A stretch of 64,000 bases of DNA. Source: JAAUTT01 sp038213375 (lineage in GTDB: Bacteria > Bacteroidota > Bacteroidia > Bacteroidales > JAAUTT01). Below are positions 55,770 through 63,129 of this stretch, one piece after another. The position numbers and the translations under genes are program-made. Positions within the stretch are counted from its first letter, which is position 1. Every line of letters starts with the position of its first letter. The notes below the pieces were generated by a model, which was not told the DNA's origin, did not search any database, and saw only the letters and a list, made by a program, of their open reading frames with translations. The stretch lies in NCBI GenBank assembly GCA_038213375.1, contig JBBQTB010000004.1:110110-174109 (forward strand), given 5' to 3'.

Positions 55770-55930
55770 TTGTAAAGTTAACGTTTTTAAGGCAAAATTC
55801 ATGAGCCGCTTTACACGTGTTTTCACATTTGTGCTTATTTACCAGACTTTTTCCAATGTACTATTAAAATGAATTTATCGTTAAAAAACAGTAGTATTTT
55901 CGGTTATAACTTAGGTATTGTCGCCAACAT
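55770..55930 (-). pseudogene. degenerate glycosyltransferase tail, copy 2
   Basis: Shares about 42 identical bases (from GTAAAGTTAACGTTTTTAAG to ATGAGCCGCTTT) and a later block (ATTTTCGGTTATAAC) with the glycosyltransferase remnant at 56899-57236. The space between is eroded. Same orientation. Confidence 0.75.
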
Positions 55931-56002
55931 AAGTATTCACTCCAAAAACTGTCTTTATCCTCAAAACGATAATTTGGCTACACTTTAGTACGCCATAAAC
56001 TT

Positions 56003-56619
56003 TTATAAAATATCAATAGCCTTTTCTATTAAAAAAGATTTAATATCATCTACGTTTACAGGCTGGCCAAGATAAGTAACTTGCTCGGAATAGTCGATAT
56101 CATCAAAAAAGCTTATTTGCGCACGGAAAAGTTTTTCAGAGAACAAATCTCCAAATATTTCAAGAGTTTTCGATGAAATTTGTTTAATAGTATAATGATA
56201 TTTAATAATAAAAAACAAGTCTACATAGTCCTTCCATTTTGAACGCCTACCAACTGCATAAGCTTTCATAGCAGCTAACGTTAATAAATCGGGTAGTTTA
56301 ATTACATTGTCAAATTTGCAGATAACATTAAAATTATAAGGAAATTCGAAGAATGTAAACTTTACTTCATTAATGTTTACATTCAATTGCTCAGTAACCC
56401 TTCGGGTAATGCTATATTTATATCCTGAAGAAGCGATTTTTGCAATTACCTTTTTGTAATTAATTGCCGCAAACTTGAACAAGTCAAAGTCAATGGATTG
56501 CCTATGACCAATATGTAATGCAATTGCAGTACCCCGCCAACTAAATAGTATTCACGCTTAAACTCTTGTACTAATGGTAGTAAGGTAACCTGCGCTGCAC
56601 TTAAAATTTCTTTATGCAT
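56003..56619 (-). pseudogene. AbiEii-type nucleotidyltransferase toxin, frameshifted
   Basis: The C-terminal 159 codons (56003-56482) are open: FKFAAINYKKVIAKIASSGY through LPDLLTLAAMKAYAVGRRSK, KDYVDLFFI, the AbiEii/AbiGii helical part. The N-terminus from ATG 56619 reads MHKEILSAAQVTLLPLV then EYYLVGG. Past a GGGG run (56532-56535) the frame must shift to give TAIALHIGHRQSIDFDLF with the catalytic DFD. The gene is therefore whole in content but broken by one frameshift. It overlaps the antitoxin stop by 8 nt. The shift could be decay or a base-call error. Confidence 0.8.
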
Positions 56620-56887
56620 AACGCTTGAAGTATAAGGAAAAGAAATTATATTTCTCAGGGTAAAAATTCATTTTCTTTCTTCCTTGCATGTTCAAAAAAA
56701 CATTAGCAGTTGTTTGCATACCTAATGTTATTATTAACTTTTTTACTGTATTTAAGTCGCCATAATTTAATATTGTTTCAACAAGCAATTCATTGCTTAT
56801 ATTTTCCTTTTCACTTTCAGGTGTATACCAAAAAAGCGAACTGTTTTCTTTTATAAATTGCTTAATTTGAGGAGTGTTAGTTGACAT
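56612..56887 (-). CDS. antitoxin partner of the AbiEii-type toxin
   Basis: Protein of 91 aa: IKQFIKENSSLFWYTPESEK, LVETILNYGDLNTVKKLIIT and YFKRYA at the end. Size, the W-Y-T-P-E and L-N-Y-G-D-L segments and the position immediately before an AbiEii-like gene fit the small antitoxin-like proteins that Bacteroidota place before such toxins. Its stop codon lies inside the first codons of the toxin (ATGCATAA overlap), indicating translational coupling. It is distantly similar in layout to the DUF6922-like protein at 53.4 kb. Confidence 0.7.
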   Translation of the reverse strand: MSTNTPQIKQFIKENSSLFWYTPESEKENISNELLVETILNYGDLNTVKKLIITLGMQTTANVFLNMQGRKKMNFYPEKYNFFSLYFKRYA

Positions 56888-56898
56888 GCCAAGGTTAA

Positions 56899-57236
56899 TT
56901 ATACTGTTATATTTTCCAGCAAAACTTTTTCAGGTGTAAAGTTAACGTTTTTAAGGCAAAATTCATGAGCCGCTTTGCCCATGTTTTCCCATTCGTTTTT
57001 ATTTTCCCAGGCCTTATCCAAAGCTTTCCTAAATGAAGATACCGTTGGGGCTTCAGCAATAAAACCGGTAATATTTTCGGTTATAACCTCGGTATAGCCG
57101 CCCATTCGGACGACCACAAACCATGGCTTCTATAAGTGAAATTGGTAGGCCTTCACCAGCGCTTGGAATAAGTAAAATATGATTTTCCCCCCAAATATTT
57201 TCAATTCCTGAAACATGCCCATGAAAAGTTATTCTT
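56899..57236 (-). pseudogene. glycosyltransferase family 4 C-terminal remnant
   Basis: Upstream part reads GHVSGIENIWGENHILLIPS and AGEGLPISLIEAMVCGRP, the E-x7-E donor-binding segment of GT4 enzymes. A small deletion then shifts the frame, and the rest continues MGGYTEVITENITGFIAEAP to the stop at 56899. The N-terminal two thirds are missing and replaced by an MBOAT fragment. Confidence 0.85.
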
Positions 57237-57530
57237 TCTTAGGGCTACAGATTCGAGCAAGATTATTAAAAGGCAAGAAAGAATTAAGTCTTTTTGACTC
57301 AATCCTAAACTTTCCAGAATGGGTTGTCCATTCATTATACAATTTGCAAGTTCTGGAATACCTGTAAATATTTTTTGGCTTATATAAATTCCTGTATAAG
57401 ATCTTTAGCTCTGAAAAATATCCATGCAAAAGCCACCAGTACAAATGTTGTAAAAACTGAAATAACAGGGATCTTATCAATAAAGAAAAACCTGTTTAAT
57501 TTGTGTCGGAGTTTATGAAAAATATTTACT
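57237..57530 (-). pseudogene. MBOAT O-acyltransferase C-terminal remnant
   Basis: In one frame HKLRHKLNRFFFIDKIPVIS, VFTTFVLVAFAWIFFRAKDL carries the WIFFRA signature of membrane-bound O-acyltransferases of the AlgI type, ending at a TAA (57380-57382). A shifted frame then gives the final membrane helix, ILESLGLSQKDLILSCLLII and LLESVALRK. The remainder of the gene is absent. It abuts the glycosyltransferase remnant directly. Confidence 0.75.
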
Positions 57531-58737
57531 GTACTAAATATTGATAAGCGGGAATTACAGGTATGTTAAATTCCTTTTGATGAAGCACATCGGTGTTATT
57601 AAAAGTGAGGATTCGGGCATTATTGCAATTAAAAAATTGTATGGCTTCTATCAGTCCATTTAACTCACGTTTTACATTATCGGGTGTTAATTCGTAACAA
57701 ACCTGAACCAACTCTGTTACCTTACCATTTTGCATTGCCACAAAGTCGCATTCGCCTTTGCCATTATAGTAGTAAAGCTCTTTATATTTTCGGCGTAGGT
57801 GTAAAAAGATAAGATTTTCTAATTTTCGACCTAAATCCTTGGTTTGTGTCGTTGAAATAATTTCTACTAACCCTAAATCAATGCCATAAACTTTTCGAGG
57901 GTTAATGAGTTGTGCTTTTGTGGAATGACTGAACATAGGTAAAAAACACACTAAATAGGATAATTCTAAGTACGAAAACCATGTTAAAATGGTACTTGTT
58001 GCCCCAATACTGAGAGGCTGTTTGAGTTTTGTTGCTGTAATCCGGTTTCCAATATTCGAAAATAGGTATGAGGTTAGCCTATGCAAACTTTTAATGTCTT
58101 TAATGCCATGTCGGGCAACAATATCGCGGATAAGGATATCTTCAAACAGTGTGGAGAGCTGCATGTAATCTCCTGATTTGACGTATTCCGGAAACCCTCC
58201 CTCTTGCATATATTTCAATAAACTTTCTGCTGAAGCTGATAATGCCTTAAATGAAATATATTCTTTATACGAAAAGGGGAAAAGTTCCTGGGTAATATGT
58301 CTACCTGTAAGTTTGCTACCTAGTTCCTGACTTAATAAGGATGCATTTGAACCCGTGATGATAACCTTGAAGCCCTCGTCTAATTTTTGACGAACATACA
58401 TTTCCCAACCCTCAACCAGTTGTAATTCATCTAAAAATAAAGTGAAAATTCCTTTTTGCTCAATCAGGTTATCTAACCTTGTAAAATCGGACAATGAAAA
58501 TTCAAATAGCTGGGGCGACTCAAAATTGAGATATAATATTGGGGTTTCTGTCATCTCTTTCATCAATTGCATTAAGAGAGTGCTTTTTCCACAGCGCCTT
58601 ATCCCCGAAATAATTAAAACATGCGACGACAAACTTTTAGTAGAAAGAATTAGTTCACGTTTTAGACCCGTATCTTGTTTTAATATTCTGGTCTTTTGTT
58701 GTTCAATTACCCGTTCTATAACACTCTCCAAAATCAT
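57526..58737 (-). CDS. AAA_14/DUF4143 ATPase 4
   Basis: ATPase of 403 aa from ATG 58737; two upstream ATG codons lie in or next to a long palindrome and are less likely. Walker A GIRRCGKST (45-53), Walker B FTLFLDELQLVEGWEMYVRQ, sensor FKVIITGSNASLLSQELGSK then LTGRHITQELFPFSYKEY. The C-terminus has a restriction-fold-like YNGKGECDFVAMQNGKVTEL with V-Q-V-C-Y, the usual DUF4143 ending. It is distinct from ATPases 1-3 in sequence. It follows a perfect 20-bp inverted repeat and ends against the MBOAT remnant. Confidence 0.9.
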   Translation of the reverse strand: MILESVIERVIEQQKTRILKQDTGLKRELILSTKSLSSHVLIISGIRRCGKSTLLMQLMKEMTETPILYLNFESPQLFEFSLSDFTRLDNLIEQKGIFTLFLDELQLVEGWEMYVRQKLDEGFKVIITGSNASLLSQELGSKLTGRHITQELFPFSYKEYISFKALSASAESLLKYMQEGGFPEYVKSGDYMQLSTLFEDILIRDIVARHGIKDIKSLHRLTSYLFSNIGNRITATKLKQPLSIGATSTILTWFSYLELSYLVCFLPMFSHSTKAQLINPRKVYGIDLGLVEIISTTQTKDLGRKLENLIFLHLRRKYKELYYYNGKGECDFVAMQNGKVTELVQVCYELTPDNVKRELNGLIEAIQFFNCNNARILTFNNTDVLHQKEFNIPVIPAYQYLVQ

Positions 58738-58756
58738 ATAAAAAATTATTTTTACA

Positions 58757-58799
58757 AACATACAATATTGTTTGATTGTATCAAACAATATTGTATGTT
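58757..58799. promoter_or_regulatory. perfect 20-bp inverted repeat before ATPase 4
   Basis: AACATACAATATTGTTTGAT (58757-58776), TGT, and its exact complement (58780-58799), 20 nt upstream of the ATPase 4 start. An AT-rich 43-bp palindrome of this quality could be an operator, a hairpin in the leader, or an insertion-site mark. Confidence 0.7.
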
Positions 58800-59417
58800 A
58801 TGAGACTACAGTTGTCGTTTTTCTTCTTCTCTAAGCGAATACAACTACTTTCTTTTAAACTTAACTTTCATGTATCATAAAAGATTTTATGTACAAAGCA
58901 GGCGAACTCAATGCAGCTAAACAAATATAAATGCCATGACCGTAGGACAAGCTGCATCCGACCTTTTAAAAATAATTTTGTACGGATGCATTACCTGTTT
59001 GGGTTAAAATAACCTGGTTTGAGAGGTAGATAAAATGGTGAAATAGATTGCCCGCTTTTTAAAAATTCGGGGTCGTATTCAAACGCACACAAACTGTGGG
59101 ACGTAATAGCCAGTTTGCCTGCTACTTTCCCGCTTAAGGATACCTCTATCGCCTCTGTGTGCTTACGCATGCGTGCGAGCCCGTTTGCGGGTCTTACTTT
59201 GGTTACTTGACACTACATCACCAATGTTTTTCGCATAGTCGTCTTAAATCATGAATTAATGAAAAATAAACGGAGCGATGATTTGGATCCTCATAGCTAT
59301 CGGGAGCGAATCAAATTCTGGAGCGGTTTGGTCTTTTGTTTTACAAATCGTTAATCGCTATATAAGCCGCTGCTTGCTTCGCTCCTTGCACTTACCGTGT
59401 TATTAATCCTTGTCCAT
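58800..59417. other. gene-free stretch with hipA remnant
   Basis: About 620 bp. Besides the hipA fragment there is a hairpin TGCATCCG/CGGATGCA (about 58952-58990) and a GATTTGGATCC...AATCAAATTC near-repeat. Nothing else is supported. Confidence 0.6.
58991..59170 (-). pseudogene. hipA N-terminal remnant
   Basis: Open frame of 59 aa: MRKHTEAIEVSLSGKVAGKL, AITSHSLCAFEYDPEFLKSG, QSISPFYLPLKPGYFNPNR. The S-x-C-A-F-E-Y-D-P-E-F-L and S-I-S-P-F-x-L-P-L-K-P-G motifs are those of the N-terminal domain of HipA-type serine/threonine kinase toxins. The kinase domain is missing altogether. No hipB is recognisable upstream. Confidence 0.8.
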
Positions 59418-59445
59418 CTAATTCCAGCAAATCTTCAATCTGACA

Positions 59446-59648
59446 TTAAAAGAATTCTTTAGAATCGAGCCCTGATTGCCTGATGATTGAACGAAAAGTG
59501 TCGATTGGTATTTCTTTTCTTGGCACAGGGAAAATAACAGTTTTATCATCGTTTCTAAATTTTGATGACTTCCTCGTTGCGAGATAAAGGCGAAACCATT
59601 TTTTAAAAGTGTACTTACTATGTTATCGGATGAAGGAAGCTTTGTCAT
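59446..59648 (-). pseudogene. hicA: hicA toxin gene with a one-base frameshift
   Basis: The start reads MTKLPSSDNIVSTLLKNGFA then FISQRGSHQ, with the conserved G-S-H carrying the catalytic His of HicA mRNA interferases. An A run (CATCAAAATTT) is one base short. With one base restored the rest reads KFRNDDKTVIFPVPRKEIPI and DTFRSIIRQSGLDSKEFF to the stop at 59446, a normal HicA of 67 aa. It overlaps hicB by 4 nt. It is inactive as written. Confidence 0.85.
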
Positions 59649-59884
59649 TTCAAATTTAGTTGAGTCTCTCCAATCAGAGCTTCTGAAATAGGCAAATAGT
59701 CCTTATTATTATCGTCTTCAAAATATAAATGCAACGCTTCTTTCAAATTAGCGCTTGCTTCGTCAATGGTAGATCCAAAGCTGGATATATCAACATTCAG
59801 GCATTGTGAAACAAAGTATTTACCTTCTTTGTATATCACGTATTTAATTTTTTCATGGTACAAGAATTTTTTTTTAAAATACAA
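59645..59884 (-). CDS. hicB: HicB-type antitoxin
   Basis: Antitoxin of 79 aa with the HicB core YVIYKEGKYFVSQCLNVDIS and SFGSTIDEASANLKEALHLY. As written it starts MYFKKKFLYHEKIKYV. In a neighbouring frame ATGAAAAAATTAAATAC would give the more usual MKKIKYV start if one A were added, so this gene too may be touched by an A-run change. The order antitoxin then toxin, with a 4-nt overlap, is the reverse hicBA arrangement. Confidence 0.8.
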   Translation of the reverse strand: MYFKKKFLYHEKIKYVIYKEGKYFVSQCLNVDISSFGSTIDEASANLKEALHLYFEDDNNKDYLPISEALIGETQLNLK

Positions 59885-59992
59885 AGATTACAATTAATGT
59901 AAAGGGTTTTTATGGATCAGAAATTCCAACTGTGAAGCACATTTAGCGATTACCGTCTCACCCGCCAACTGGTTTTGTCTTTTGTCTTCAAA

Positions 59993-60075
59993 TCACAAAT
60001 CGCAAATCGCAAATCTGGAATCGCAAATCGCGAATCTGGAATCGAGCCAGAGGGATCAAACATCTATTTTTATTC
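59993..60075. repeat. AATCGCAAATCTGG repeat cluster, copy 1
   Basis: Tandem AATCGCAAATC and AATCTGGAATCG units followed by GAGCCAGAGGGATCAAACA and TCTATTTTTATTCCGTA. The same composite occurs at 63180-63248. Shorter pieces lie at 61995-62045 and 62150-62176. Confidence 0.8.
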
Positions 60076-60173
60076 CGTAAAGCTATAATCTTCCAATCAG
60101 GAAAATCACATTTAAATTGAATAGCAAGGTTTGAACCAACAAAGCCGCAACCACCTGTGATGAGAAGATTCAT
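60060..60173 (-). pseudogene. NAD-dependent epimerase N-terminal remnant (CDP-paratose 2-epimerase type)
   Basis: MNLLITGGCGFVGSNLAIQF then KCDFPDWKIIALRNKNR matches the Rossmann start (G-x-x-G-x-x-G) of CDP-paratose 2-epimerases. After about 38 residues the frame runs into the AATCTGG repeat. The rest of the gene is gone. Confidence 0.75.
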
Positions 60174-60330
60174 AGATTAAAGTTGGAAAAGATCTTTTTC
60201 ATTTCACTATTATTACTATGTTGCTAAGGTTATTGGCAACGAATTTTTTGTCAACGAATTACTCACTTTGCTCTTGAGAACGCTTCTCTAAGTTCTTGGC
60301 TCTTGGCCGTTTGTTCTTGACAAATAAGAT

Positions 60331-61209
60331 TTATTTTCTTAATTCGTCAATTTTTTCGAATGACAAACCTGTATATTGGTTGATTTTTTCGTTTGCTTCG
60401 CTTGCAGCTATCATTATTAAAGCCATTTCAATTTTACCTTCCATTTTACCTTCCATATTACCTTCCTTTTTACCTTCCATTTTACCTTCCATTTTACCTT
60501 TACTTAATGAATCTTCAATTATTGTGCGCTCAACACGAATCATATCCCAATATTTATCGTAGGCATAGAGTTCTGTTTGTGTAAATGCCGATTCCTGAAG
60601 ATATTCTATTGCCTCCCGAAGTTCAGGATTTTGCATTAATTCTTCATTAATAGTAGTTGTGCTGTCTTTAATTTCGGTTAAAAAGCGTAACCATAATACT
60701 TGCAGCTTTTTTTGATTAATAGTTTGCGGTCTAAATTTGGGTAATTCAACAAATACAAACTCAAGTCCCTTTAGCTGTTTATTGGTATTTTGAATATTTA
60801 CAATTTGGTAGTGATGATAAAAAACTTTAGGATCGGGGTCAAATGTATCATCAATAAAATTGAGCGCATAAACGGGTTGTAAACTTTTATAGTCCTCACC
60901 TTTATCGAGTTGTTTCACATATGCTTTTGAAGAATTAAATAGTACGCGACTCATAAAGCTATCGGTCCACAACATTTGCATTTCAACCACAAATTGTCTG
61001 CCATGTTTATCAACACAGCGCACATCAACAACAGTATTTTTTTTAAGGGGAATACACGGCATCAATTCGGCAGGTAAGTATTCGAGACTAACTATTTGCT
61101 CATCGTCATTCAATGGCAAAAGTGCATTGAGCAAGCTCTTTAATAAATGCGGATGTTCACCAAAAACTTTTTTAAAAGTTAGATCATTTTTAGGGTCAAG
61201 GTAGCGCAT
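60331..61209 (-). CDS. Rpn-family PD-(D/E)XK nuclease (copy 3)
   Basis: Protein of 292 aa. N-terminus MRYLDPKNDLTFKKVFGEHP is the classical Rpn/PDDEXK_2 opening. The nuclease core is VVDVRCVDKHGRQFVVEMQM (Asp, then E-x-Q). It is only distantly related to copies 1 and 2. Near residue 240 it has a run of 4-residue units, GKMEGKMEGKKEGNMEGKME and GKIE, encoded by 12-bp DNA repeats, then a short helical tail (YTGLSFEKIDELRK). It lies alone between repeat-rich stretches. Confidence 0.9.
   Translation of the reverse strand: MRYLDPKNDLTFKKVFGEHPHLLKSLLNALLPLNDDEQIVSLEYLPAELMPCIPLKKNTVVDVRCVDKHGRQFVVEMQMLWTDSFMSRVLFNSSKAYVKQLDKGEDYKSLQPVYALNFIDDTFDPDPKVFYHHYQIVNIQNTNKQLKGLEFVFVELPKFRPQTINQKKLQVLWLRFLTEIKDSTTTINEELMQNPELREAIEYLQESAFTQTELYAYDKYWDMIRVERTIIEDSLSKGKMEGKMEGKKEGNMEGKMEGKIEMALIMIAASEANEKINQYTGLSFEKIDELRK
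60430..60502. repeat. 12-bp coding tandem repeat in the Rpn gene
   Basis: Six units of the type TTTTACCTTCCA on the plus strand, coding G-K-x-E on the minus strand. A related run (TTTTCCTTCGAG type) lies at 62277-62346 in the other Rpn gene. Confidence 0.85.
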
Positions 61210-61228
61210 ATTATAGTATATTATTGGA

Positions 61229-61369
61229 AACCTCTACAAGGTTTTAAAATTCCTAGGTCTCAATCATTTTCTACAATTATGAAACATCTACGATGTTAAT
61301 GCATCCTTGTAGAGGATACATAGTTGTAGTGCGGATTGGAATCCTATACCTCACTACCTTGTAGAGGTT
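61229..61369. repeat. nested hairpin element
   Basis: Outer arms AACCTCTACAAGG (61229-61241) and CCTTGTAGAGGTT (61357-61369) are perfectly complementary. Inner arms CTACAATTATG and CATAGTTGTAG pair with one mismatch. The whole 141 bp can fold into one long stem-loop and separates Rpn copy 3 from the next gene. Confidence 0.7.
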
Positions 61370-61371
61370 GC

Positions 61372-61695
61372 CTAGTTATTAAAAGCAAATATTTTAGCAT
61401 TTGTTCCATCTTGTATATAGTTCTCTGAATTAAATGCTGTATCAAGCACCGTGGTTGTTGAGACTATCTCCATAACCACCGGGTTTAACTTCGTTGAGCT
61501 CCCTTTGGTCGATTCAGTTCCGCGTAAAAAGGTTTTGTAAGTTTTAAGAAAATTGGTAATTTCCTGGGGTTTAGCCTGAGATTTGGATGTGATCTCCTTA
61601 TATCTTACAAAATCAATCATTTCTTGTATGTCACTGGTATCTATATTGGCAGGTATACGAATGATTACTTCTTTTTCAGTTCGTTCTATGATCAT
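61372..61695 (-). CDS. hypothetical protein with antitoxin-like N-terminus
   Basis: Protein of 107 aa. The first 45 residues (MIIERTEKEVIIRIPANIDT, SDIQEMIDFVRYKEITSKSQ) resemble small Bacteroidota antitoxins that usually precede PIN-domain toxins. After about residue 55 the sequence (RGTESTKGSSTKLNPVVMEI) is Ser/Thr-rich and unlike them, so the original C-terminus may have been replaced. No toxin gene follows; the stop abuts the nested hairpin element. Low certainty. Confidence 0.45.
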   Translation of the reverse strand: MIIERTEKEVIIRIPANIDTSDIQEMIDFVRYKEITSKSQAKPQEITNFLKTYKTFLRGTESTKGSSTKLNPVVMEIVSTTTVLDTAFNSENYIQDGTNAKIFAFNN

Positions 61696-62176
61696 CGTCT
61701 TTTTTTGTAAAGGTAAGAAATTCTATGAAAAGAAATATTGAGTTTCAAGCATCAGTTATTTATTTGAGTCGGTGTATTTTGGGTAAATTATGGGTCAGAT
61801 CCAATTCTTAAATAGTAAAATTCCCAAAATCCTGTCAAGTACTGTAGAGGATTAAATATAATCCGCAAACGCCTTTTCCATTTTCCGGAAGTGCCGGATG
61901 GAATACCACATCAGCACTACAGCGGTTTAGGTCGTGGCTGATGGTGCCAGTGCCTACCTCGCCTAGGCGGTATAGTTTAGATAAATTTTCGCAAATTGCA
62001 CCTCGCCAATCGCAAATCTGGAATCGCAAATCACAAATGTGCAAATGGATCGTTGACGGTGGTCTTCTTCATTCTATTGTAGTCTGTATGTTATAATCAA
62101 CAGGTGTTATATGTTATAACCACAAGTGTCGTGCAGATGTACTGATTTGTGAATCTGGAATTGCAAATCTGGAAAT
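61696..62176. other. gene-free stretch with AATCTGG repeat fragments
   Basis: About 480 bp. Contains AATCGCAAATCTGGAATCGC (about 61998-62030) and CTGGAATTGCAAATCTGG (about 62155-62172). A minus frame at 61835-62044 is mostly repeat translation and is not called. Confidence 0.6.
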
Positions 62177-63076
62177 TTATGAAAGCAATTTTTTGATTTC
62201 CGCTTCCGTTAATCCTGTTGCTTTAACGATTAACCCGATGGATACCCCGTTTGACAAAAGGTTTTTGGCTACTTCCATTTTTCCTTCCATCCTTCCTTCG
62301 AGTTTTCCTTCGAGTTTTCCTTCGAGTTTTCCTTCCATTTTTCCTTCATCCCGGGCGGTATCAATAGAGTTTTTCAAGTCGCGGTAATATTTTAAACTGT
62401 CCTCGTAGGAGCGCACCTGCTCAGGGGTAAACCTTGCAATTTCTGCTGTTTGAAACAACTTTTCAAATATCTGTTCCCTCAACTTCTCAGGTATTCTGTC
62501 GAGCCTGTTCAGGTTCCGGATTACATAAAGCCATTTATCAAAACGGGTTTCAAGCTCATCGGTCGACTTGTTGAACTTCGGCATCTCCAGATAAATAAAC
62601 GTCAGCTTCTCATAAAACACTTTATTTGTTTCGATATCGGTTAATTTAATATCGTAACGGTATTTATCCGGTTCGGCTTTATCCGCATCGAAAATAAAAT
62701 CGAGAATGGCAATGGTATATACTGCTTTCAGCTCATAATCCCAGTCGGCACGTTTAGCTTGTTCCCTGATGGGAAAGGTTGAATAATATACTGTCCTGTC
62801 CTTAAAAAAATTCTGCTTGGTTTTCTGAAGTTCGACTATAAATTTTTCGCCCTTTTCGTTCTCACAATACAAATCAAAAATAGCCTTTCTGTCAGCTTCT
62901 GTGGCTCCAAGGTGTTCGGTTTTAAGATAAGTCAGATCCTTTATATGACCCTGCTCTTCCTTAAGTAACTCGTTCAGAAAGTCTAAGAGCAAATCTTTAT
63001 TTACTTCCTCTCCAAAAAGTTTTTTAAAACCATAATCGGTAAACGGGTTGATATATTTTTCTACAAATTCGGCCAT
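62177..63076 (-). CDS. Rpn-family PD-(D/E)XK nuclease (copy 2)
   Basis: Protein of 299 aa from ATG 63076 (MAEFVEKYINPFTDYGFKKL); an ATG at 63091 would add 5 residues. The core FDLYCENEKGEKFIVELQK is identical to copy 1 at 43 kb. The two proteins stay close to about residue 235, while many third codon positions differ, so purifying selection has acted since they split. The C-terminal linker is longer here: GKLEGKLEGKLEGRMEGKME against a short GKIEGKIE in copy 1. AATCTGG repeats lie on both sides of the gene. Confidence 0.92.
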   Translation of the reverse strand: MAEFVEKYINPFTDYGFKKLFGEEVNKDLLLDFLNELLKEEQGHIKDLTYLKTEHLGATEADRKAIFDLYCENEKGEKFIVELQKTKQNFFKDRTVYYSTFPIREQAKRADWDYELKAVYTIAILDFIFDADKAEPDKYRYDIKLTDIETNKVFYEKLTFIYLEMPKFNKSTDELETRFDKWLYVIRNLNRLDRIPEKLREQIFEKLFQTAEIARFTPEQVRSYEDSLKYYRDLKNSIDTARDEGKMEGKLEGKLEGKLEGRMEGKMEVAKNLLSNGVSIGLIVKATGLTEAEIKKLLS

Positions 63077-63129
63077 ATTGCTAATTTTCAATAAATATAC
63101 AAAGAAATTGTGCTTTCAATCAGTTTGAT

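Larger units (their letters stand above)
55067..56002. other. gene-free repeat-rich stretch
   Basis: About 935 bp without an intact gene. In order: AT-rich leader of ATPase 3, right copy of the 98-bp repeat, hairpin array copy 2, a fragment of copy 3, and a degenerate copy of a glycosyltransferase tail. Confidence 0.8.
59885..60330. other. gap with AATCTGG repeats and epimerase remnant
   Basis: Holds the repeat at 59993-60075 and the epimerase fragment; 60176-60330 shows nothing recognisable. Confidence 0.6.

Noticed and set aside
57229..57480. Minus-strand frame of 83 codons
   Set aside because: It is a wrong-frame reading over the MBOAT remnant, whose true frames show the WIFFRA motif.
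58940..59420. Possible tRNA or structured RNA in the GC-richer stretch
   Set aside because: No cloverleaf or anticodon arm could be drawn; the stretch is largely explained by the hipA fragment.
61835..62044. Minus-strand frame of 69 codons
   Set aside because: Its first part is translated AATCTGG repeat and the rest matches no family I recognise.
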